A stretch of 11,688 bases of DNA from CAXTTV01 sp964247295. GTDB lineage: Bacteria > Chloroflexota > Ktedonobacteria > Ktedonobacterales > Ktedonobacteraceae. Below are positions 6,733 to 11,688 of the stretch, one piece after another. The position numbers and the translations under genes are program-made. The notes beneath the pieces were generated by a model that did no database searches, was not told where the DNA came from, and saw only the letters and a list, made by a program, of their open reading frames with translations. Position 1 is the first letter of the stretch. The number at the start of each line of letters is the position of its first letter. The stretch is taken from contig CAXTTV010000152.1 in the NCBI GenBank assembly GCA_964247295.1, positions 1 to 11,688 of the forward strand, given 5' to 3'.

Positions 6733-6866
6733 GGGAGCCGTTTGTGATTCTGCTGGGAAATTGGGAGAACATCCCAGCGTCTCGGAGAGCACCGACTCCC
6801 CTACGCTGCCTGCTTGCTCTTCGGGTCTCTTTCTGCATTTCCCAACAGAATTGCTGCTCCCCTACT
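6728..6866. repeat. Palindromic intergenic element between convergent genes (short form)
   Basis: The ends are an 11-base perfect inverted repeat, AGTAGGGGAGC at 6728-6738 and its complement at 6856-6866. A third copy of the core, CTCCCCTAC at 6796-6804, can also pair with 6729-6737. An inner hairpin GCTGGGA/TCCCAGC (6752-6758 with 6772-6778) lies inside. The minus-strand right end continues into AATTCTGTTGGGAAATGCAG, resembling ATTCTGCTGGGAAATTGGG of the left arm, so the arms are related over about 35-40 bases. No poly-T tract follows the stems. It contains the stop codons of both flanking genes and may serve as a bidirectional mRNA 3' end or be a REP/MITE-like repeat. Confidence 0.65.
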
Positions 6867-7629
6867 TCAGGGAGTTGATGTTCTGAGAAAGCTTCGCTTC
6901 ATACTCACCCCGATACTCCGATGGGAGCATCTCGGCGATCTTCAACATAATGGTCTCACTGGCTTCTTCGATATCTTCCCGACTGATTTTCTTCCCTGCT
7001 GGCTTCAGGTAGATGGGATCTCCATAATTGACGGTAACTGTTGGCCGCCATTGCTTAAGAATCTTCTCGCTCCCATTGACGGCGACAGGGATTACCGGAA
7101 CACCACTTCGGAGGGCGATCAGAGCCATTCCAGGATGTCCCTTACCCAGTGTGTGCGTTTTGCTGCGCGTCCCCTCGGGGAAAATAATGAAGACGTTTCC
7201 GGCTTTAAGCTGCTCGCCAGCCGCGCGGATCGCCTGCCGATCTCCCTCGCCGCGCTTGACCGGAAAGGCTCCCAGAAGACGTACCAGCCAACCGATTTTG
7301 CTATGGAAAAGCTCCTCTTTGGCCATGTAGACCACTTGAGGTGACATATACGCTGGTACCAGCGGTACATCTAACCAGGAAAGATGATTAGAAACGATAA
7401 TATATGGCCCTTTGCGTGGTAACTTATATCTGCCTTTAAGTCGAATGTTCGCGAGCAGTAACAGCACAATCTTAATAGCGGTGCGAAGCGTGACCCAGAT
7501 CGGTCCGGGTGTTTTATAGGGCTCGTATAAATTGACTTCGCGTTTGCGCACTTTCTCAGATGTTGCTGGCTGTGTGCTGGCCGATGGTGTTGACGTAGTG
7601 TTGTTGGTGTCCTGTTGTTCCTGACGCAT
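6862..7629 (-). CDS. plsC: 1-acyl-sn-glycerol-3-phosphate acyltransferase (PlsC family)
   Basis: This family acylates lysophosphatidic acid to phosphatidic acid at the membrane in phospholipid synthesis. The 255-residue product shows the acyltransferase motif I NHLSWLD (81-87, H-x4-D), motif III FPEGTRS (150-156), and motif IV around VPVIPVAVNG (177-186). A hydrophobic segment at about 46-61 precedes the catalytic domain, and residues 1-30 are a polar Thr/Ser/Gln/Asn-rich leader. The ATG at 7629 is chosen because GGAGG stands six bases upstream; an in-frame TTG at 7644 has no such site. It overlaps the end of cmk by 74 bases, and the cmk-plsC order is common in bacteria, so they form one operon. 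The TAG stop is part of the palindromic element. Confidence 0.93.
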   Translation of the reverse strand: MRQEQQDTNNTTSTPSASTQPATSEKVRKREVNLYEPYKTPGPIWVTLRTAIKIVLLLLANIRLKGRYKLPRKGPYIIVSNHLSWLDVPLVPAYMSPQVVYMAKEELFHSKIGWLVRLLGAFPVKRGEGDRQAIRAAGEQLKAGNVFIIFPEGTRSKTHTLGKGHPGMALIALRSGVPVIPVAVNGSEKILKQWRPTVTVNYGDPIYLKPAGKKISREDIEEASETIMLKIAEMLPSEYRGEYEAKLSQNINSLK

Positions 7630-8308
7630 GTTTTTCCTCCACAATTCTATTTATGGCTTTGAGTACCTGAGGAACGCTTAGATCGTCGGTGTTGATGACG
7701 ATCGCGTCGGATGCGGGCCGCATGTTCGCGCGATCATTCTCATCGCGCTTTTTAATATCCTGTCGGATCTCGTCGAGATTCGCGGAGAGATGATCGGCCC
7801 CATTGCGCTCGGCAATCTCTGAGTACCGCCGGCGAGCTCGCTCCTCTAAACTCGCGGTTAAATAAATTTTGAGTTCGGCGTCCGGAAGCACAACCGCGCC
7901 AATATCGCGCCCGACCATGACCACTTGATGGTTACGGGCCATCTCTCGCTGACGCTCGATCAGGATTGCCCGGACGCGCGCATTTACCGCGACCGGCCCG
8001 ACTGACCGTGTAACCGCAGTATTGCGGATCTCCCAGGTGATATCTTTGCCATTCACCATCACAGTGTACTGCCGGCCATCTTGAAGCTCAGGCCGAGTGA
8101 TCTTAATCTCTGCTGTCTCCGCCAGATGAGTCAGGGCATCTTTATCGGTCAGGCCGGTGCCGGTCTCCAGGGCAAGCCAGGCCACTGCCCGGTACATGGC
8201 TCCCGTATCTATATAAATATAATCCCACTGTCGTGCTAATTCTTCACCTACGGTACTTTTGCCAGAACCTGCTGGCCCGTCGATGGCAATACGCCCTGGA
8301 CGTTGCAT
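7556..8308 (-). CDS. cmk: Cytidylate kinase
   Basis: Cytidylate kinase phosphorylates CMP and dCMP with ATP in pyrimidine nucleotide recycling. The 250-residue product has Walker A GPAGSGKST (11-19), the CMP-site DTGAMYRAVAW (34-44), VGRDIGAVVLPDA (132-144), and the lid/binding block KRDENDRANMRPASDA (187-202) with VINTDDLS after it. The ATG at 8308 has GGAGG four bases upstream and directly starts the conserved fold; the open frame reaches 8437 but those extra 43 residues are not family-like. Family members usually end near residue 220-225; the last roughly 25 residues (HASGTTGHQQH...) are exactly the part overlapping plsC. Confidence 0.96.
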   Translation of the reverse strand: MQRPGRIAIDGPAGSGKSTVGEELARQWDYIYIDTGAMYRAVAWLALETGTGLTDKDALTHLAETAEIKITRPELQDGRQYTVMVNGKDITWEIRNTAVTRSVGPVAVNARVRAILIERQREMARNHQVVMVGRDIGAVVLPDAELKIYLTASLEERARRRYSEIAERNGADHLSANLDEIRQDIKKRDENDRANMRPASDAIVINTDDLSVPQVLKAINRIVEEKHASGTTGHQQHYVNTIGQHTASNI

Positions 8309-8430
8309 GCTTCCTCCGTGGATCTTCTTGGTCTGATATTCAGAGAAGAGTATATCATAAGTTGACGCTCTAAGGCCCCTTTCTGATCCTTTCTTTTTGA
8401 TACGTTGAACTGACTGCTTGCTTTGAATGA

Positions 8431-8459
8431 TTCTCAAGAAAACATTGAAGGATTATAGA
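8431..8459 (+). promoter_or_regulatory. Weak candidate promoter upstream of the lipoprotein gene
   Basis: TTCTCA (8431-8436, four of six to the -35 consensus) lies 17 bases before TATAGA (8454-8459). It would give a leader of about 115 bases to the ATG at 8582. The 273-base divergent gap 8309-8581 must hold promoters for both cmk and the lipoprotein gene; I see no stronger match on either strand. Confidence 0.22.
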
Positions 8460-8526
8460 GGGTTCCTTGAGGATTTCTTGAATTCGCGGGAGTAAAGTTA
8501 GAGGTGTAGACGAGATACAGATCCCC

Positions 8527-8552
8527 GGATGCGAACCAGAGGGGTTCGATCC
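8527..8552 (+). promoter_or_regulatory. Hairpin in the leader of the lipoprotein gene
   Basis: GGAT-G-CGAACC pairs with GGTTCG-ATCC (8527-8530 and 8532-8537 with 8543-8552) around loop AGAGG, with one bulged G at 8531, and is followed by TTTGAAT. It ends about 30 bases before the lipoprotein start and 14 bases before its ribosome site. It could be a leader regulatory hairpin, an operator or a weak attenuator; function is unknown. Confidence 0.4.
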
Positions 8553-8581
8553 TTTGAATAATGTCTGGAGAGGGAATTTTG

Positions 8582-8863
8582 ATGTACAAAAGAATGATAC
8601 GTGTCCGGCGGCAAGGGCTGCTTCTCCTGGCGCTCCTGTTGTTGACCCTGACGTTGGTTCTGGGGGCCTGCGGTTCTTCCGCGACCGCGACAGGTACCAG
8701 CGAGTCCTCGAATGTAACGACTTCTCAGGACGATAGTACCCCGACATCTGTTCAGGATGCGGATAAGCAGGCTCAGGATGTAATGCAGTCGCTGGACAAA
8801 TCTAATAAAGACGCGAATGCGAGCGGGACGCCCGCTACAGAAGAAGAGGCCACCCGTCCCTAA
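8582..8863 (+). CDS. Small lipoprotein of unknown function
   Basis: The 93-residue product starts with a basic stretch (YKRMIRVRRQ), a leucine-rich hydrophobic segment and lipobox LGAC, predicting signal peptidase II cleavage and lipidation at Cys30. The mature part of about 64 residues is Ser/Thr/Ala/Asp/Glu-rich, has no hydrophobic core and looks disordered, like a tether or linker. The ATG at 8582 is preferred over 8561 because GGAGAGGG lies seven bases before it. It stands before another exported protein on the same strand, 144 bases away. I do not recognise a family; small low-complexity lipoproteins are poorly conserved. Confidence 0.8.
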   Translation: MYKRMIRVRRQGLLLLALLLLTLTLVLGACGSSATATGTSESSNVTTSQDDSTPTSVQDADKQAQDVMQSLDKSNKDANASGTPATEEEATRP

Positions 8864-8894
8864 AAGTGGGGATGCAAGGGGACCAATCCAAGAC

Positions 8895-8911
8895 GCACGT
8901 GAACGTGCTTT
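8895..8911 (+). terminator. Weak hairpin after the lipoprotein gene
   Basis: GCACG/CGTGC (8895-8899 and 8904-8908) with loop TGAA is followed by only three T residues. It is too short for a confident intrinsic terminator. The rest of the 8864-9007 gap shows no other clear signal. Confidence 0.2.
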
Positions 8912-9007
8912 CCTACGACGGGTAAACTGTCTCGCGCCTGAAGGGGCTTTCTTCCGACTTCTCATCACTAAAGTTACATTTAAGATTGCTATATCAAAGA
9001 GAAAGAG

Positions 9008-9754
9008 ATGAATAATAAGATGAAAAAGTTTGCAACTCGTATGAGTATTGCCGGTGTTTTAAGCACCCTGGCCCTGTCCTTTGTGATTCCTTCCAGCGCG
9101 TTGGCTGCGACAAATCCCGATGTCCAGAAGTGTTCCGCCACAGATGTCCAGTGCGTGATTGGCAAGGGTGATAAGGAGATTATTGCCAGCCAGAATGCTT
9201 TGAACAAGGTGCTGGAGAGCGCGAAAAAGTATCAGGGCAATCACCACATTACGGACGGTGAGTTCAATACTATCCAGAAGGATGTGAATGATCACTTGCA
9301 AAAGCTGGCGGTCCTTAAGACAAAGTTGGATAAAGAGACGACGGTTAAGGATGCTCAGGAGGATGTAAAAGGGGTCCGCCAACTGAGAGTCCATGTGGTT
9401 GTGGTTTCTCGGGATGCGCGTGTTCTGCATCTGGATGTGGAGAAGAATCTGGATAGCCGCTTAAAGGCTGATGAGCCCAAAGTCCAGGGGGAGATCGGCA
9501 CGGCAAAGGCTAATGGGCCAAAGCTGAAAGAGCTATTCAATGATCTGAAAGCGAAGGTGGATGAGGCGCAGGAGCAGATCAATCAGGCCCAGGGCAAGGT
9601 CTCTGATTTGACGGCTGCCAACTTTAACGGCAACAAAGCTGATTATAAAAAGAATTTTGAGTCTTTTAAGCAGTCCGAGAAAAAGGCCCACGAGGATCTG
9701 AATCAGGCCGCGAAGGACCTCCATCAGATCTCACAGTTGCTGAAAAGCAAGTAA
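9008..9754 (+). CDS. Secreted helical (coiled-coil-like) protein of unknown function
   Basis: The 248-residue product has a Sec signal peptide: basic MNNKMKKFATR, a hydrophobic core, and an SSALA-A cleavage site after residue 33. The mature part begins with two cysteines (42 and 49), which could form a disulfide, and is then very rich in Lys, Ala, Gln, Asp and Glu with heptad-like hydrophobic spacing, especially at about 165-245 (ELFNDLKAKVDEAQEQINQA). One more hydrophobic stretch, RVHVVVVSRDARVLHLDV at about 127-144, interrupts the helices. No enzyme motif is seen. Upstream, GAGAAAGAG is a modest ribosome site directly before the ATG. Possible surface or cell-wall-associated role is inference. 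Its TAA is inside the long palindromic element. Confidence 0.82.
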   Translation: MNNKMKKFATRMSIAGVLSTLALSFVIPSSALAATNPDVQKCSATDVQCVIGKGDKEIIASQNALNKVLESAKKYQGNHHITDGEFNTIQKDVNDHLQKLAVLKTKLDKETTVKDAQEDVKGVRQLRVHVVVVSRDARVLHLDVEKNLDSRLKADEPKVQGEIGTAKANGPKLKELFNDLKAKVDEAQEQINQAQGKVSDLTAANFNGNKADYKKNFESFKQSEKKAHEDLNQAAKDLHQISQLLKSK

Positions 9755-10030
9755 GGGAGTCGCAAGCGACTCTGTTAGGGAATTCCCACCACCCTTGCCA
9801 TGGCTGGTAGATCGGGTCACGCGTGGACCCGTGGGAAAGGGTATCGTTCCCGTCCCCATCGCCACACACATGGGCGGACCAGCGAATCCCTGGATGTTTT
9901 GGCTTCCGACGAAGGGTGGTGGGTTCCCTCTCTGCGGGTCCACGCGTGACCCGACCTACCCCATTCGAGTCGCTCCCTGCACAGGAACAGCTTCTTCTTT
10001 CCCCAACAACATCGTAGGTCGCTTCCCTAC
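9751..10030. repeat. Large structured palindromic element between convergent genes (long form)
   Basis: The element fills the 272-base gap and takes in both flanking stop codons. Its left end GTAAGGGAGTCGC and the minus-strand right end GTAGGGAAGCGAC are imperfect inverted repeats. Inside are: hairpin GAGTCGC-AA-GCGACTC (9757-9772); arm A 9778-9796 with its complement 9912-9928 (core CCCACCACCCTT, 12 bases perfect); arm B 9806-9831 with its complement 9935-9960 (25 of 26 match), each B arm being itself a small hairpin CGGGTC/GACCCG; and end hairpin GTAGG/CCTAC (10014-10030). The order is A, B, A', B', so the two pairs interlock rather than nest. I see no convincing gene in it. Confidence 0.7.
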
Positions 10031-10833
10031 AAATTCTTGCTTACAACCCTCCTTTTGTTGTTTGCTTGCCTGGTTTCGGAGCTTATTGTTGCTTGCGCGA
10101 TAAGCCCAGTGATTTCTCGTGAGGTCAGGTTTCGCCACTCTCCTGCCTTAAGATTTCCAAGCGTCAGCGATCCAAATCCGATTCGCGTCAGACTGTCAAC
10201 CCGGAAGCCCACCTCCTGAAGCATTCTCCGGATCTGGCGTTTGCGCCCTTCGTGGATTACGATCTCCAGATGGCTACCATCTATATCGCGTTTGATGACC
10301 CGGAGCTGGACCGGCCCAACTTTATAGCGGCGGCCATCATCCTCGGTGATTGAGACGCCATATCGCAGTCGTTGGATGGCGGCATGAGGAATGTTCGCAT
10401 CGGTTACCACGTGATATCGCTTGTCAATCTCGTTGCTGGGATGCAGCATTTTCTGCGCGAAATCGCCATCATTGGTAAGGATCAGCAATCCACTGCTATC
10501 CAGGTCCAGCCGCCCAACGGGATAGACCCGAAGCCGACGGATCTCCTGGGGTAGCAGATCGATGACGGTTGGGCGTCCCTGGGGATCTGAGACCGTGGTC
10601 AGGTATCCGGTTGGCTTATTCAATAACAGGTAAGCTTTTTTCGAGGTTTCTCGGACGGGGCGACCATCAACGAGGATCTCATCTCGATCTGGATTGATCT
10701 TATAGCCTTGAGTAGCAATTGTCTTGCCATTTACCTGAACCCGGCCAGCGGCAATCAATTCTTCGGCATGGCGGCGCGAGGCGATCCCCGCATGGGCCAG
10801 GAAGCGGGATAGGCGCTCTCCTTCGTGTTGCAT
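10027..10833 (-). CDS. rluB: RluB/RsuA-family rRNA pseudouridine synthase
   Basis: The enzyme isomerises a specific uridine of rRNA to pseudouridine during ribosome assembly. The 268-residue product has an N-terminal S4 RNA-binding domain (about 6-60, RLSRFLAHAGIASRRHAEELI), KPTGYLTT, the catalytic motif GRLDLDSSGLLILTNDGD (107-124) with Asp110 as the expected nucleophile, and HEGRKRQIRRM (194-204), typical of the RsuA/RluB/RluE/RluF branch. A basic tail of about 28 residues follows. The ATG directly follows the stop of the upstream DUF2851 gene (TAGATG), with GGGAAGAG a little far upstream, so coupling is likely. RluB rather than another branch member is the usual assignment for S4-containing forms of this length, but the exact target uridine cannot be read. 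The TAG stop lies within the palindromic element. Confidence 0.93.
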   Translation of the reverse strand: MQHEGERLSRFLAHAGIASRRHAEELIAAGRVQVNGKTIATQGYKINPDRDEILVDGRPVRETSKKAYLLLNKPTGYLTTVSDPQGRPTVIDLLPQEIRRLRVYPVGRLDLDSSGLLILTNDGDFAQKMLHPSNEIDKRYHVVTDANIPHAAIQRLRYGVSITEDDGRRYKVGPVQLRVIKRDIDGSHLEIVIHEGRKRQIRRMLQEVGFRVDSLTRIGFGSLTLGNLKAGEWRNLTSREITGLIAQATISSETRQANNKRRVVSKNL

Positions 10834-11688
10834 CTAGATGTTTCTCTTCCCGACAATACAGTGCTCGCATTGCTTTCTGGAGCAGGCTGTCTGATAGATG
10901 TAGTGCAGACCCTGTTGCTGACAGGCTCCTCGCGGTTCCTCGACCAGCAATAACTGGCGTGCCATGGCCCGCGTGATCTGATTTGAGGGGAGTCCTGGCT
11001 GAGAAAGATATAGTGTCTGGATCTGTTCATGCAGTATCATATCATGCTCTACAAGGGCGGTGGCCGCCGCGAAAGGCAGCAAAACATTGCAGATCACAAT
11101 GCTGGCCCGTGCCCGACCAATCTCCTTGAGCAGAGCCTGAAGCGCTTGAAGCGGCTTTTTTGATTGCAATGTTTTTCTTATAGTCTTCAATAAACCGATA
11201 TTTGGAGGTTGATAGGTTTGGATAAGATGTCTGAGAGCGCGAAGTCGGCGGCTATCCAGAGGGGCTGGCTGTTGCGCCCGTCCTTGAGGCTCAGGTATTG
11301 CATCGGCAAGACCGAGGAGATACAGGCCAGTGGCGCGGAAAAGCTCGCGATCGCGCCCATATCCTAGACTCTCGGCCAGGGCGATTAATAGAACACAATC
11401 AAAGCTGCTCAGGGTAGGGTGGGGAGCGGCCCGATGAATTTGCTCGACATAGTGATCTTGCTGCTGCTCGAAACGGAGCAGGCCGGCCCGTTGAAATAGC
11501 CGTTGTCTTTGCTTATCATCCATTTCTGGTATAAGGGATTGGCAGGGCCAGGGTGCACTGAGTTTCTCAAGGGGTGAGTGGCCCGGAAGATCATACAGGG
11601 AGCATTGTGGGACAAGAGCACCATCCTCGCGCCGAACCTCTTGAGTGTCGCTCCGAAGCACAACATGCAGGATCACATGATTATAGCG
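10834..11688 (-). CDS. DUF2851 family protein, N-terminus beyond window
   Basis: The frame stays open to the window edge and reads ...RYNHVILHVVLRSD... before the first in-frame start-like GTG at 11676, so the true start is outside; at least 284 residues are present. The YNHVILHVV element, LGYGRDRELF in the middle and the C-terminal cysteine pattern C-x12-C-x4-C-x2-C (ACQQQGLHYIYQTACSRKQCEHC) match my memory of the DUF2851 family, which is about 400 residues or more and has no established biochemical role. The clustered cysteines suggest a zinc or iron-sulfur site. The stop TAG abuts the ATG of rluB with no spacer, so the two are cotranscribed and probably translationally coupled. Confidence 0.82.
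   Translation of the reverse strand, partial: RYNHVILHVVLRSDTQEVRREDGALVPQCSLYDLPGHSPLEKLSAPWPCQSLIPEMDDKQRQRLFQRAGLLRFEQQQDHYVEQIHRAAPHPTLSSFDCVLLIALAESLGYGRDRELFRATGLYLLGLADAIPEPQGRAQQPAPLDSRRLRALRHLIQTYQPPNIGLLKTIRKTLQSKKPLQALQALLKEIGRARASIVICNVLLPFAAATALVEHDMILHEQIQTLYLSQPGLPSNQITRAMARQLLLVEEPRGACQQQGLHYIYQTACSRKQCEHCIVGKRNI

Noticed and set aside
8532..8556. tRNA T-arm-like sequence GGGGTTCGATCC as a tRNA relic or attachment site
   Set aside because: The flanking stem does not form a proper T-arm and no other cloverleaf part is present; a simple leader hairpin explains it better.
9795..10103. Open frames of about 60-100 residues within the long palindromic element
   Set aside because: They run through inverted repeats and into the antisense of rluB; translations have no domain, signal or ribosome site.
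11674..11676. GTG as the true start of the DUF2851 gene
   Set aside because: The frame continues upstream to the window edge reading RYNHVILHVV, a conserved internal segment of the family, so this is an internal Val codon.
1..11688. CRISPR array, insertion sequence, prophage or replication origin
   Set aside because: I saw no regularly spaced repeats, transposase, integrase or phage motifs, nor DnaA-box clusters anywhere in the window.

Overview
The window begins on the last bases of a 16S rRNA gene and ends inside a DUF2851-type gene. It is ordinary bacterial chromosome: coding is dense, with all genes on bacterial-type starts and Shine-Dalgarno sites. Gene content (type III pantothenate kinase, cmk-plsC pair, DUF2851 protein next to an RluB-family pseudouridine synthase, mid-range GC) and the scattered rRNA layout fit Chloroflexota, most likely class Ktedonobacteria. 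That placement is inference; no marker long enough for phylogeny lies in the window.

Bases 1-764 (+) are the tail of an rRNA operon in the order 16S 3' end, tRNA-Ile(GAT), tRNA-Ala(TGC), 5S, tRNA-Gly(GCC), 5S, intrinsic terminator. There is no 23S gene, although the tRNA-Ala to 5S gap is only 32 bases. The two 5S copies differ at six positions, and four of those form two compensated base pairs in helix I.

Bases 819-2336 (-) carry coaX, with several key active-site residues replaced, and a two-helix membrane protein of unknown function. Across a short divergent region lies a two-gene unit, 2625-6732 (+). It encodes a giant fusion (ImmA/IrrE-type zinc protease, UvrD/PcrA-type SF1 helicase, AddB-like iron-sulfur nuclease domain whose catalytic D-x-K is lost) followed one base later by a polynucleotide 5'-kinase-like protein. 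This unit is the best candidate for an unrecognised DNA repair, damage-signalling or defence module.

Bases 6862-8308 (-) are cmk and plsC, overlapping by 74 bases. Bases 8582-9754 (+) are a short lipoprotein and a secreted helical protein. Bases 10027-11688 (-) are an RluB-family pseudouridine synthase directly abutting the truncated DUF2851 gene.

Two structured palindromic elements (6728-6866 and 9751-10030) fill the two gaps between convergent protein genes. In all four flanking genes the stop codon sits inside the terminal motif of the element (consensus about GTARGGRAG), so the element ends appear to supply the ends of the genes.
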